From Lonicera japonica (lineage: Eukaryota; Streptophyta; Magnoliopsida; Dipsacales; Caprifoliaceae): a DNA stretch of 64,000 bases. The stretch spans positions 28,389,248 to 28,453,247 of the forward strand of contig CM038467.1 in NCBI GenBank assembly GCA_021464415.1, written 5' to 3'. A model generated the notes under the pieces. The model did not search any database. It was not told the origin of the DNA and worked only from the letters and a program-made list of their open reading frames with translations. Position numbers and translations under genes: made by a program. Positions 20,501 to 32,830 of the stretch are shown here, piece after piece; position 1 is the stretch's first letter; each line of letters starts with the position of its first letter.

Positions 20501-21475
20501 TTTTTTAGTTTATTTTAAGGGTTGGGATGTCATTTTATAATGAAAAAAAAAGACACATGTCATATTATCAATAAAATAAAAAATAGGCCCTTTATTTAAA
20601 AAAAAATTATTCCTTGGCTTTAGTGTGAAAATTTTTCTCTAATAAGCCCTTTTTTTAATTGCCCCTACTAATAATGGGTGAGGTTTCAATGGTTATTGCT
20701 CTTTTTACCCATTGATGGTTATTGTAATATTAACCATTGGATGAAAAACCAATGGTTGAGATCAAATATGTAGTTGGCTAACCTAATTAATGCACATGGG
20801 AGAAATACAAAGTATTAAATGCAAGGTTAAGTGGGTAACTTGTTGTTACCTGATGACATGGCATTTTTTTTCTATTTAATTTTAAGGAATCATAAATTAG
20901 ATGTTCATTACATGATTTTGTAATTTCAATATAGGATATCCTTATTCCTTAGCCAAATAAAATGGGTTATTTTATTTATATTGATATTTTGCAATTAATC
21001 TACATTGTTAAGTTAATTAGTATTGCTTGCTAAATTAATCTATAAGTGTAGATAAACTAACAAAAAAATATTATTGATTTAATTTTATAAATATTATTTT
21101 ATTAATAATTTAATATTAAAAAATAAATTAGATTCATAAGTACATCTACTTTAATTAAATAAATAAAAATATGGGTTTTTTTTTTAAATTACAAATCAAT
21201 TACACTCATTCTAACAAATGACATTCTATTTTTAGAATTAGTTTCAAGGATAACTTTTTCATCGATGACAAAATAAATTTTAATTTACTATAAATAAAAT
21301 ATAGTCATTCTTAAAATTATCCCTTATTAAAGACAACTGTTAAAAAATAAAATAATAAAAAAAATAAATAACAAAAGCTCAAATTCAAATTAAACATCTC
21401 AAACAAAGATTTTAAATTTAAACATATAATCAAAATTTTATCACAAAAGTCAACCAAGAACATAAGGGCATCTCC

Positions 21476-21859
21476 AATCGTATTGTATAAATTTTGTGTA
21501 AATCCTACGTGTCAAAGTGAGATTTACACAAAAATAATAAAAAATTCGTTTTATACTCCAACAGTCTATTTTAAACTTTTGTATAAATATTAAACCACCA
21601 ATTAGATACGCACAAGTGGAACTTATCATATATTTATTCCTTACTTTTTAAATCCATTTATTTCTAGAAACGAAATGAGGAAAAATAGACACGAGATTAT
21701 CTGACGTGGTTGTGTGAATTGGGTTTGTATTTTATACAACTTTTTACACAAATCCTAAGTGTACGTCAAAGTTTTTTAAAAGACTATTGGAGACTTTTTT
21801 TTTACAAAACGTGTAAATTTTACACAAGTCAAAATTATACACTACGGTTGGAGATGCTG
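21476..21859. mobile_element. PIF/Harbinger (Tourist-like) MITE
   Basis: 384 bp with terminal inverted repeats (GGGCATCTCCAATCGTA at the left, TACGGTTGGAGATGCTG at the right) and the 3-bp target duplication TAA at 21473-21475 and 21860-21862. No coding capacity. It lies in TNL intron 1. Confidence 0.8.
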
Positions 21860-22752
21860 TAAGTATTAAATATATATATTATTAATTCCAAAAAATCTAA
21901 ATTTTAATTTAATTATCAAATGATAAGATGCTAAAATTTTAAAAAGAAAACAAAGTTTATATACAGCAAAAAAGAAAAATAAAAATACTTGAGAATTGTA
22001 AACCTTTCAAAAAAAATTTAAAATTTTGATGAATTTTTTTAGAATTATTTGTAGGCTCATTTATTTCACATAATTTCATAAAAAATATTTTTTTTTTGAA
22101 GCACCAAATAAATCTCAAAGGTTTATGGTATGTTGTTTGCATAATTATCTTCTCACAAACTATTTCAGTGAAAGAAAATACTATTCGTATTATAAATTAC
22201 AGTACCAAATGTCCTGCTAGCTAATTAATTACATGATCATGAATACTTTATATGATTGTATATTGAAAAATTGATAAACATGAAATAGGTCTAATGTGAT
22301 TGTCAACATAGAAGAATATGTATACTTGATTTTTAAATCTTTACTATTATTATATGAAAGAAAATGGTGGAAGTATTAATAACATAGTTAATTGAAAATA
22401 TTTTTTAATAAAACCCTTTAAAATTCTTTAAGGGTGTGTTTGGAATGTGGAATTGAGAGAAGATTTTAACATGAGATTTGTATTTGGAATCTCAAATATA
22501 AATATTTTTGTTTGGTATGAAATTATGATTTGAGATTTATAAATATATTCAAATAATAAGATTTGATACTTATCTTAAAGTTATAACTTTCAAATTTTAG
22601 AGATGGTGTTGTTCCTTATAAATCCCAAACTTGTGAAATTGAAAAAAATATTAATTAATTTTTAAACAAATTATTATTTTTTATTATTATAAATATATTT
22701 CTAATATTAATTATAATAATAATACCAAAGATGACAAAGGGTTGTGTGTTGT

Positions 22753-22781
22753 CCAAACCCAAACCCAAACCCAAACCCAAC
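22753..22781. repeat. (CCCAAA)n short tandem repeat
   Basis: Four to five hexamer units. It resembles but is not the plant telomere repeat (CCCTAAA). Confidence 0.8.
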
Positions 22782-24331
22782 AAGCATATAAACACATCCC
22801 AACCCGGTGCAGGTTTTATTATTTTAAATATAAATTCGTCGTGAATAGTGTACGCATAAATCCACTCCCTTCCCGTAGTAATTACTCTACATAATAAGGA
22901 ATAAAATATTATAATAGGGGTGAGTCGAGTCAAACGAGTTAATTTTGTGTAAGCATGAGTTCCGCCACGGTATTAAAAAATAAAAATAGCTTACCAATCA
23001 ACTAAATATAAATTTTAGCGAAATAATATTTAGATTTATAAATCAATTTCTTTGTATCTGTTAAGTAAATACAAAATTTTAAACTCTTGTATTTCAAATA
23101 TGTAATTTTTGAATCTTAGATTTATGAATTTTAAAGCTAAATTCAATTATTCAAATGCACCTTAAAAGAAAATATAAAATAAATTAAAATGGAAGTAGAT
23201 TTCGATTAAAAATCTAAATTAAAATGTAATCTAAATTAGTACAATTATAAATTAATTTTAATTTGTGGATATACTTCTCAATTTTAAAAATGGTACAAAA
23301 TTTGTTTGTCAAACACAATACATTGATTATTGAACCAAATAATTAATTATTTAATACTAAATAAGATATATTTTAAGTGTTATTTAGGAAGTTGTACGCA
23401 TACTTCCGTATATGATCAAATTATTAAAAGTTGAGTTTGTTTGAAATAGTTTAAATTAAGAAAATACGTTTTTTTTAATATTATTTTATGTTATTGTGTT
23501 AAAATTATTATTTAGTTGAACAGTGATTAATAAAACTAGTAGCAGAAGTTATATGAGATGCTTCAAATTAATTTTTGGGTTTTTATTGTAATATGATTTA
23601 TCATGAATGATAATAAAATGATTAAATTAAAAGTGTTATTAAAATAGTTGAGTTGTATGTAATTTGTAAACATATTGTATAGAGATGAAAATTTAAAGTC
23701 AAATATATTTTGAAAATGTTATTTTTCATAAACTTATGTTATTAATTAATTATAAAACTGAAATGACGAAAACATCCATAAACACTTATCCTAATTTGGA
23801 ATTAGGTTATCCTAAGTCTATTTGGTAAATAAAATCTTTAAATAATCATGTTCGGTTGAGATTTTAAAACATGTTTTGAAAGTGAATTTAATTTTTGTTG
23901 AAATTTTTTTCAACTAATTCAAAAAAACTCGTTAAAAAAATTTTAAAAATAGTAACAATGGATCTTGTTTTATAGATCTCGATGATTAGGTTTCAAATAT
24001 ATTTTTTTTATCTAATTCCGATTTTTGAATTTAAAGTTATGGTATTTTAAAAATTTTATGAGAGAGAAAGTGAAGTAATTTGGGAATTGTGAAGTAAAGT
24101 TGACTTTTTGGTAAAAATTTTAAAAACTTGATTTTAAAATCTCAACCAAACACCACCTAAAGTTTAATTAAAAATATAATAGGTCACCTTAACCTGTTAT
24201 AATAGGTTAAAAGATTTGACACCTCACCAATGTGCATTAATTATTGTCAATACCCATCAATGGGTAGAAAGAGAAGGTAACAATTGAAAACTCATCATAC
24301 TAATAATATATATATATATATATAATCCATT

Positions 24332-24464
24332 TCAGGTACGGACCAATTTTTACGGATTGATACTTTTATGACAGTTTTCTGTCATAAAAACACTTGTGGT
24401 GTGTTTTTTATAATGCAAAACCATCATAAAAGGGACCGGTCTATACGGATTGGTCCGCACCTGA
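24332..24464. mobile_element. 133-bp foldback MITE
   Basis: Terminal inverted repeats TCAGGTACGGACCAAT (24332-24347) and ATTGGTCCGCACCTGA (24449-24464), with further internal complementarity such as CTTTTATGACAG / CTGTCATAAAA. It sits between two (TA)n runs, the likely target context. Superfamily not assigned. Confidence 0.65.
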
Positions 24465-25204
24465 TCCTTCCCATATATATATATATTATTTATATTAGGA
24501 TTCTTACAAAAATATCTTCTTTTTTTGTAAACCCACATAATCTTCTAACCATAATTTATAATCTTTGGACCATAAACTCCTAATTTATTTAAGTACTCTA
24601 GTGTTCGCAATCTTGTTGAGTTTGTGCACAAGTTAAATAATGGAACCACACAAGCTTACTTTATATTATTATTTTTATTATCTATCATTTCTATTATTAA
24701 TATGTTATGTTATTATGTTATATATTACATATTTTTTTATAAAAGTGGGAATGATATTTTATGGATTAGTTATAAATAAATCGCACTCTGTATTCTTTTG
24801 AGTTGAAATCTTATTCTATTTGGTATTTTGGTTAGGAGTATTTATTCTATTCAAAATCCCACACTATTTCGTCTTTTATATTGCACACTATTAATTTTTT
24901 TTGGTGGATTGGTTAAGAATAAATTGTGCTTCACATATTTTTTTTGGATACGACATTCACTGAATGTAAATTGTACTCTTTTTTTTTTAAGTCAAAATCC
25001 TAACTAATTATAGATTGTACTCTATTTTTTCAGTTAAAATTATACTCTATTTTGTCTTTTTCCTAGAAATATTTAGGATGTTAGTATAGGCACAAAAAAA
25101 AATCAATTTAAACACCCATTATATATACACGACCAACTCAATATCTTTTCTATATACATGTAAAGGGGCCCAGTTTTAAAAAGAAAAAATTAGGGTTCAA
25201 TTCC

Positions 25205-25580
25205 ACTTTTTGAAACTTTTTAACTTGCATTCCGTAACTTCTTTTTTTTTTTTTAAATAGTTTGAGGCATTTGGTTTTTAACTTGCAGTTCCTCAGTTAC
25301 AACCAGTTACTTGTCTTTCTTAAGTTACTATACCGTAACCTATAATTCTCTTGTTACTGAACTACCATAACCTGTATTTCTCATATTTAGTCTGTTACGT
25401 TAACATGTATTTCTTAGGTTACTCAACTACATTAACCGGTATTTCTCAAGTCACTCAACTATAGCATTTAGGGATGTGAATTATCGCCACAGGCAGTTCC
25501 ATAACTTAAAAACTGATAGGACCACAAACTTTAAAAAAAAAAATTTATAGACCGCAAGTTAAAAAATTACAAAAACATGA
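25205..25580. mobile_element. Foldback element with 55-60-bp inverted arms
   Basis: The left arm (TTTTTAACTTGCATTCCG, then a T-run, then AGTTTGAGGC) pairs with the right arm (GACCACAAACTTT, an A-run, then GACCGCAAGTTAAAAAATTA). The middle holds three to four copies of a roughly 35-bp unit containing GTATTTCTYA and TTACTCAACTAC. A relative lies at 34161-34390. Confidence 0.6.
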
Positions 25581-25699
25581 TGGCCGCTAAATAGTCTTTT
25601 GACGGCCCTAAATTCAAATCTAATTGTCAAAAAATGTTTTGACTCCACTTTAGAGATAAAAATCGTCACTCCATGGGGGTTGGATTGGAGGAGGGGGGC

Positions 25700-25727
25700 G
25701 GGGGGGGGGGGGGGGGGGGGGGGGGGG
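25700..25727. repeat. 28-base poly-G run
   Basis: An uninterrupted G run, preceded by GAGGGGGGC. It is the longest homopolymer in the window and a strong G-quadruplex candidate, or an assembly artefact. Confidence 0.9.
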
Positions 25728-26383
25728 ATCATAGAGCTGGATCGGGAAACGCGAATAATCTCAAGACAATACGGAGAAGAGAATTGAAGAGCTTATCATA
25801 AAATATAACTTTTCTGTTAATTTTATCCCCAGATAAACTTTAGGAAAGATGACTATAGTTGCTCTTGTGTGCCTTTTCCCCCTCGGGTTAATATGAACAT
25901 TTATTCTAATTAGTAAATGTATTAAACAATATAATAAGGACACACAATAATTAATTATTAATTTTTTCAATGTATCCACCAATCAGACTGCAAGGTCATC
26001 CACCATATTTTTTTTTTCCCGTTCAAATTTGTAATTTAGAAACTAATCTATTAATACAATACTATTGATATTCATATACTCTCTTATGTTCCCTGGTGAC
26101 TAATATTTAATATGAGTTTTATTTTTATATTTTAATACGACGAATAATATATAACCTTAACTTATCTTTCCAACTAATAGCTCAAATTTAATATAAACCT
26201 TTATCTTTTAATCTAATGGTTCTCAAATAACCTCTCCTAATCAATTTATCTCTGTCATTCTCCGAGCTATTACTTCTCTTCATCCATTTCTTTTTTACCT
26301 GAGATTAGAAAATCAATGTTATTATATTTAGGGGTGGAGGCCGGCAGGAATTTTTAATTTTTTTTGGGCGGGGCACTAACAAG

Positions 26384-26768
26384 TACTCCCTTTGTCTTAG
26401 TTAAGAATCTCATTTCTTTCGAAATGTCTCAAATTATAAGTTTCATTGTCTTCTTAAACATGATCAATACCCCCTTCTCACGATAAAAATAAATTGTATT
26501 TACAACCATTGATTAAGTTCATATTAGTGTATTTCTTAAAACTATAAAAAAAAATAAAAAATTCGGACTATGAATTTGATATAAAGTAAGTAGTGTGCTA
26601 TATTTTTTTTTTCTTCAGAAATTGTTTCCCTAACCATTATCACTCAAACCATTACACATGTTATAGCAGGAAAAAATAAGTTTAGGAAGATATACTTAGT
26701 TTATAAGACACTAATTTTTTTTGGAAAATCATATACTACTATCTTTAATCTATTTAAATTCTTACACA
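26384..26768. mobile_element. Possible Stowaway-like MITE
   Basis: The left edge reads TA then CTCCCTTTGTCTTAG, the typical Stowaway terminus. The right edge (TACACAAGGTAG then TA) is only a loose complement. The interior is AT-rich. Confidence 0.35.
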
Positions 26769-27694
26769 AGGTAGTAGTTAGTTTTAAAAAGTGAACAAAT
26801 TAATAGCTAGTAAGAGGAACAATTTATAGCATACCATCAAGTGAGAAGCCATATATTAGGATTAAAAAATAAATTGTAAATAAAATTGAAGGAGAAATGG
26901 ACCATATACGGCGCTTCTAGGGCTTATTTGGCACTAGAAAATTTGGGTGGGGTACTACACGCAGCCAATGTTTTTGGAGTATCGATTCATAAATTACAAA
27001 GAATTTTTTTATGTTTTCGACTGGTTAATTGCTACGATTTATCCTCATTCATTTATCTTTTCATCTAACTTCCTGTAGGTGTGATGACATTCTAGCTAGT
27101 AATATTAATCATAGTTGTGGTTATGTAGATATATTTATTAGATTGTGATAGTGTTAAAAAATATCTAAATTCTAATTTGTTTTCGTATTAGTTAATTACC
27201 TACCAATAAAAATATCTAAATTCGGATCCGGTTCAAGTTCATGCAAATTAACCCGTTAAATCTTACCCAACTTGAATTTATTAACTTTTTGTTAACTAAT
27301 CTTATAATATCATATAATTAATTACAACGTGTTGGGGAGGATCAGAGTTGGGCGGGCCGCGTGGATTCAAACTTATGCTTATAAAAAACAGTGTAGTTTG
27401 TGTTTTCAAAACAAAACTTGTACCAATGGGTCAAGTTTATATGCGGCTTGGGTTTCGGGGGGACCAATCATGCCGTAGGTACAGGCATATCGAATATATA
27501 ATACGTAACAAAATGAAACTATAACAACTTAACAATCTAACCTTTGTAATCAATTATTATAATATATGTACTTATTGACTTCAATAATAGTGAACTTTAT
27601 GTTCGTTTGCATTTAGTGCACACATTAAGCTCTTGTTTTAAGGCACGGGCAGAATTATTATTTTTTCATTGACTATTTTCATTTGGTGTCTTAG

Positions 27695-28811
27695 GCTTGA
27701 AGCGAAGTTCATTCAAGAAATTGTTAAGGTGGTCAAACGTATGCTCGATCGTGCCATCTTATATGTTGGTCACCACTTAGTTGGAATGCAATCTCGAGTC
27801 AAAAACATAGATTCGTGGGTACAAAATAGCTCAACAAATGAAGTCATGCTTGTAATATGTGGTATGGGTGGGATAGGAAAGACCACAATTGCAAAATTTG
27901 TTTATAATTCAAATGCTCAAAGATTCGAAGGAAATTGCTTTCTTGGTTCAGTTGCAGAGAAGTCTCATCAACCCAATGGCTTAGTTAACTTGCAAGCACA
28001 ACTTTTATCAAGTATTTTAAAGGGGAAGCGAAAAGAAATTTCTGACGTTGACGAAGGTATCATTAAGATCAATGAAGCAATGTATTGTAAAAGGATTCTT
28101 GTTGTTATAGATAATGTTGACGAAGTGGAACAATTAAATGCATTACTTGGAAAGCGGGTATTTTATCCAGGAAGTAAAATCATCATAACAACAAGAAACA
28201 AGTCGTTGCTAAAGGCTCATGAAGTTCATAAACTTCACACAGTTCAAGAGTTAGACTTCTACGAATCCTTGGAGCTCTTCTGTTGGCATGCTTTTGGAAA
28301 AGAACATCCTGATGAAGGTTACAAGGAACAATCTGAAAGGGCAGTATATCGCTGTGGAGGGCTTCCTTTGGGTCACAAAATTTTGGGTTCTTCTTTAGCG
28401 GGAAAGAGCGCAAAAGTGTGGGCAAGTACATTGGAGAAATTGGAAGCAATTCCTAAAACTAAAATTCTAAATGTATTGAAAATAAGCTTTGATTCGTTGG
28501 AAGATGACCATGACAAAAAATTATTCCTGCATATTGCTTGTTTCTTTGTTGGACATAACAAAGCTGAAGCAATTGCAATATTAGATGCGTGTGATTTCTT
28601 CACGGTGTGTGGAATTCAAAATCTTGTTGATAGATGTCTCATTTACACAGAAAAGGACAACAAGTTAGATACTGACAGCAAGCTGATGATGCATCAACTA
28701 CTTCAAGATATGGGGAGGCAAATAGTTGACCAAGAATCACCCAATGAGCTAGGGAGGCGTAGTAGATTGTGGCATCCTAAGGATTCGTTTTTAGTTTTGA
28801 AACAAAAAAGG
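27695..28811 (+). CDS. TNL exon 2: NB-ARC domain
   Basis: Enters with EAKFIQEIVK and HHLVGMQSRV, then the P-loop GMGGIGKTT that binds ATP/ADP phosphate. Next are kinase-2 (ILVVIDNVDEVEQL), RNBS-B (GSKIIITTRNKSLL), the GLPL motif as CGGLPLGHKILG, RNBS-D (LFLHIACFFVG), and the MHD region reading MMHQLLQDMGRQIV. The D-to-Q change at the MHD position is noted because this residue contacts the nucleotide; changes there often alter signalling. The acceptor TTAG is at 27691-27694, and the donor GTAAAA at 28812 leaves a codon boundary. Confidence 0.9.
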
Positions 28812-28907
28812 GTAAAAAACAATCTTCATTATCTTGTGTATTTTTTCCTTCTTGCATTGCCATTAATTATCTAACTCTTTTATTTATCTTTTTCTTTTGT
28901 CTATTAG

Positions 28908-29306
28908 GGTACAGAAACAATTGAAGGTCTCATGCTTGACATGAAAATGTACAGGGATGATGCTTTTAATGTTAAAAAAGGGGTATATGATGAATTTCGG
29001 TACACGTTTTTGCCGACATATGAAGGGAATTCATTCGGGAGACGTTATTTCAACTTCCGCATTTCAGAACCATTAAGTGATGTAGGCTTCAACTATGAAA
29101 TTTTTTCAAGGATGGACAAACTAAGAATCCTGAAACTTAATTACGCAAACGTGAGTGGACGTGGTGAGAATCTTCCTAAAGGTTTAAGATGGTTGTGTTG
29201 GCATGGGTTTTATTTAAAATCTATACCTTCTGACTTACCTTTAGGAAATCTCGTGTCTCTTGATATGAGTTACAGTAAATTGGAACATGTTTGGGCTGGA
29301 AACAAG
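28908..29306 (+). CDS. TNL exon 3: start of LRR
   Basis: Opens GTETIEGLMLDM, the conserved TNL exon junction, and continues through MDKLRILKLNYANV, LPKGLRWLCWHGF and LVSLDMSYSKLEHVW. The exon is 133 codons, phase 0 at both ends, with ATTAG before and GTATTT after. Confidence 0.88.
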
Positions 29307-29442
29307 GTATTTATTAGCAACCAACTACATTTGTCTTATAGTATTTGTATCCCATTCCATTAGTTATGCAATGATAGTTTTATTGGTATTAACAAGTTCT
29401 TCTATTCTTCCTTCTTCAATTTTTTTTTTAAAAAAAAAACAG

Positions 29443-30342
29443 GTTCTTTTATCATTGAAGATCCTTAATCTTAGTCATTCTCAAAGGCTTATCAAAACAC
29501 CTAACTTCAGAGGACTCACCAATCTTGAGAGATTGATTCTGAAAGGTTGTATAAGTTTGGTTGAGGTTTGTGATACCATTGGAAACCTGGAGAGGCTTGT
29601 TTTACTTAATTTAGAGAATTGTAAAAGTGTAAGGAAGTTTCCAAACATTAGTGCGCTAAAATCTCTTCAAACATTAGTTCTTGATGGTTGCTTTATTACT
29701 ATCGATCAATCATTGAAAAAGGTTGATACTAATGGAGCAACCGTAAACCCATTATCCTCTACCCGTGGAGATCATGTCAAACTGTGGCATACATTGTTTC
29801 AACCATGGTTGTTAAAACCAATATTGAGAAACCCACAAACTATATACGTTTCATTGCCACACTCTTTAGTAAGCCTCTGTCTTCAAGATTGTAACCTATC
29901 GGATGATGATTTTCCCGTGGATTTTAGTAACCTATCCTCGTTAAATCGATTAGATCTAAGCTGCAATCATTTTCTTAACCTGCCACGATGCATTGGTACT
30001 CTTCGTCAGCTTGAACATCTAAACTTAAATTCATGTAAAGACCTCCATTCAATCTCAGGCCTGTCGAAGGTAATTGCTTTAGAAGTGGTTGAGTGTAAAT
30101 CATTAGAAAATGTAACATATCAGCCAGCTTCAACCAGATCTTATATCCGTTTAGATGGTTCTCGAAAACTAAGAGAGATTCAAGGTATGTTCAAGCTTGA
30201 ACCCATAGAAAAGGTTAGCAAAAAAACACTCGATAATGTTGGCTTAGGCAGCATGGAATCAATAAGAAACCTTCAGTTGAGCTTTACAAATAATAACACT
30301 TTATCTCGCTCCAAGGTTCCAATTGAGGAAAATACCCATCAG
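29443..30342 (+). CDS. TNL exon 4: main LRR block
   Basis: 300 codons of leucine-rich repeats (LKILNLSHSQRLIKTPNF, LERLILKGC, LVLLNLENCKS, LQTLVLDGC, LNRLDLSCNHF, LEHLNLNSCKDL). It starts after a T- and A-rich tract ending CAG and ends before GTGCAC. The family normally uses this face for effector or partner recognition. Confidence 0.88.
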
Positions 30343-30447
30343 GTGCACTCTCTATCTATACACACACATATTGCAAGTGTATTTCTCAATCGTATAATTT
30401 ATAATCCATAAAATAAATTAACTAATCAATTATGGTTCATCATGTAG

Positions 30448-31063
30448 GGATTATATGAGTTTGGTATATTCAGCACATTTCTTCGACGGGGAGAGATACC
30501 AAGTTGGTGTGGTGATAGAAATGATAATAAGCGTTCATCATCATCATTATCATTTGTTGTCCCTTCACATCCTAGTTTTAGGATTCGAGGATTGAACGTG
30601 TACTCTATATACACACTCTCTAGCACTAGAGAAATGGGACATCATTCAATATTATTTACTAAGATTAATAATAAGACCAAAGATCTCAAGTGGATATACT
30701 CGCCCTTGTATATAGCAATTCCAGAAAAGGAGAATGAAGAAGAAGAGTTGGTATGGTTAAGCCATTGGAAGTTTGTGGACGATTTGGTAAGCGGTGATGA
30801 AGTTGATGTTTTGGTATTTGGTGGTGAGGGTTTAGAGGTGAAAGAGTTTGGTATCAACCTTGTATGGGGTGAAGAAGAAGAAGAAGAAGAAGAGATCAAA
30901 GCAAACATGAGAGAAGTCATTGGTGGAGATTTGTCAGCCTTTGAGTTTATGAGCACACGAGCCTTCTTCATCTCCAATCGTTATATGGATGCCTTTATTT
31001 TACCCGGATATACAAGAACGAGTTGGTTTCGAGAAATAAACGAGAATCACGTAACAGTTGAAG
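30448..31063 (+). CDS. TNL exon 5: C-JID region
   Basis: Begins GLYEFGIF and contains GEIPSWCGDRN, the post-LRR (C-JID) signature that binds effectors in several TNLs. An eight-residue glutamate run comes from (GAA)n at about 30882-30900. The donor GTGTGT is at 31064. If unspliced, the frame runs on to a stop at 31123-31125. Confidence 0.82.
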
Positions 31064-31404
31064 GTGTGTGTCTTATAAGCTTTCAATTGAACTTAACTTT
31101 CAAAATGAATTGTACGGCCTTGTAGCACAGTCGTATTGTTGATTGGCATTAATTAGAGTTCAATTCTCATCAATGCAATTAAAAATAAATTAAAAGACTT
31201 TTACTGTTTCATGCATATGCAGTTCTATTTCTTAGTTTAAAAGTTAAAATTTGATTTAAACTAATAGTTTTGTGAAACTCTTAAATCTGCACACACTGAC
31301 ACACATATATAAGTGTATATATATATACATGTTTTCGGTTTAATTATAAGAATAAACTAATTGTAGTGTGCAAAGATTAATTTTGTTGTTTTATATATTT
31401 GTAG

Positions 31405-31469
31405 ATTTTGAAAGATGGCTGTATGACCCAGACCGATTGAACACTTGGCAATGTGGCGGACTGAATTAA
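31405..31469 (+). CDS. TNL exon 6: C-terminal tail
   Basis: After GTAG at 31401-31404, 65 bases complete the split aspartate codon and add FERWLYDPDRLNTWQC and a few more residues before TAA. The frame fit supports splicing, but the exon is short and unproven. Confidence 0.6.
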
Positions 31470-31986
31470 TACAAAATCTCAGAACAATGTTTTTGACCTA
31501 AGGACTTGCTTGATTTTCTCATGTAAGTACATTTTACGTAATTTCAAAAAATAGTGAAAAATGATTTTAGTCTTTTAAACAAAAATAAGTAGACGAAACA
31601 AATATATTTATTTTAATTATAAAGTTGTTTACAACTAAACTGCATACACAAAAATTATAAGATTGTAAATAAATAGAACAATATTGAATTGAGTTTAAAA
31701 AACTAAATTGAGCGCCCTATGTCATATTTCAATCAACCAAACCAAAATCAAATTAATTATCCCAAGCAAAAATATAAATCCCAAATCAAACTTTCATAAG
31801 CAATCACAAATAATAAATCTCTCCTTACAAGTTATGAGATGCTTCAATCCATTTATCCCTTTTCTTAATTATTATGAGCTCTTTAGGACTTTAGAAACAT
31901 ATACAGGTCCACTGGGCTGTGGAGTGGTGGCTAGGGGCCTGTGAGCTAGGAGGTCCTACAGAGTCCAGCCTCATGTCCATCCCTGG

Positions 31987-32312
31987 TGTTGAGACTACAA
32001 ATCTGTATTTGGGAATTAGATCCTTCCACTGTAATATATAAAAGTAAGTGGCTACTTTATTTATAGTCAATTGGTTTGGGGTTGAATGCTTTGAACTCTA
32101 ATATGGTATAAGAGGGAAGGTTATCCACCGTGTCAACACACAATGACCACATGAACTCCACGTCACCCGATATAAAATAGTCCGTGTGCTAGGCTAAAAA
32201 TTACGACACATGTGAGGGGTGTATGTTGAGATTATAAATTTCACATCGAGAAATGAGATCCTCCCAAATTAGTATATAAGAATAAGGGGCGACTACCCAA
32301 AAATGTTCCAAG
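31987..32312 (+). mobile_element. TRIM-like short LTR element, decayed
   Basis: The left LTR (about 31987-32103) starts TGTTGAGACTAC. It is followed by TGGTATAAGAG, a mutated iMet primer-binding site. The right LTR begins TGTTGAGATTAT at 32224 after a purine-rich GTGAGGGGTGTA and loses its match near 32312. No coding capacity. Confidence 0.55.
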
Positions 32313-32340
32313 GGGTTTTATGTAAGAGGCTATGGTGTTA

Positions 32341-32352
32341 GGGGGGGGGGGG
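32341..32352. repeat. 12-base poly-G run
   Basis: Uninterrupted G run following GTGTTA. Confidence 0.9.
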
Positions 32353-32539
32353 ACAATGGGTTGTTGGATACTTCCAAAATTATAGTCAAAGGAAGAAAAC
32401 CTTACACTTCATTTTCAAAATAAAGACACTTTTTTCATTCTTTATAGTGCAAGTTGTGGATAACTAAATAAGGACATTGTTTTTTGTTTGCCTAAAATCT
32501 CCTTCATTTTCTATAAAATGCAAATGCTTATGTTTGTGC

Positions 32540-32830
32540 ATATACATATTTAATCAACACCGCCATCATTCGCCGGTCTTGTCAGAGCTCATAGCATTGC
32601 AGTTATGGTTGGTAATGCCTAGTGACCACCATAGATGGGACAAAAAAGTTTGATGAGGGTATACTTGACCTGTACGGAAAAAGGAAGTGTCCTTGCAATT
32701 CACAAAATTGAAAAATGTCATTGTGTGTTGTGGCAAAAATCAATTGTAGAGAAAGTCCTTCATCTATAAGGTAAAAGTAAGGTGTCCTTACTATGAAAAT
32801 GATTCTAGAAGGAGTCCTTCTCATTCGACT
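32540..32830. repeat. Diverged third copy of the 1.5-kb repeat
   Basis: Shares AGTGTCCTTG, GTGTTGTGGC(A/T)AAAA, AATTGTAGAGAAAG and AAGTAAGGTGTC with 700-840 and 35600-35740, in the same order. Confidence 0.55.

Larger units (their letters stand above)
19689..27694 (+). other. TNL intron 1, 8006 bp
   Basis: Bounded by GTAAG and TTAG, with the reading frame restored across it. First introns of TNL genes are usually a few hundred bases. This one has grown by insertion of MITE and foldback DNA (21476-21859, 24332-24464, 25205-25580, a possible Stowaway at 26384-26768) and simple repeats. The rest is AT-rich and non-coding. The short open frames inside show no domains. Confidence 0.75.
19150..31469 (+). 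pseudogene. TIR-NBS-LRR resistance-type gene with a premature stop (six exons)
   Basis: Six exons (19150-19688, 27695-28811, 28908-29306, 29443-30342, 30448-31063, 31405-31469) join in frame at GT/AG sites into 1212 codons including the stop. Order is TIR, NB-ARC, LRR, C-JID, the standard TNL plan and a normal length. TNLs are intracellular immune receptors. NB-ARC is a nucleotide-driven switch, and TIR oligomers act as NAD-consuming enzymes that start defence and cell death. The only coding defect I see is TAG at codon 159 (19624-19626), where related proteins have tryptophan, just before the linker ALKEVANLTG. Unless read through, the gene yields a TIR-only protein of 158 residues. Intron 1 is unusually long (8006 bp). 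The MHD position reads MHQ. A clear single-base lesion in an otherwise open gene suggests recent loss, a sequencing error, or a functional TIR-only allele. Confidence 0.88.

Noticed and set aside
22753..22781. Interstitial telomere repeat
   Set aside because: The unit is CCCAAA, not the plant telomere unit CCCTAAA.
30642..30977. Minus-strand serine-rich frame opposite TNL exon 5
   Set aside because: It is the shadow of the glutamate-coding (GAA)n segment on the plus strand.
31064..31125. TNL ending at the stop at 31123 without a sixth exon
   Set aside because: A GT donor at 31064 and an in-frame acceptor at 31404 give a better tail, though the unspliced ending remains possible.
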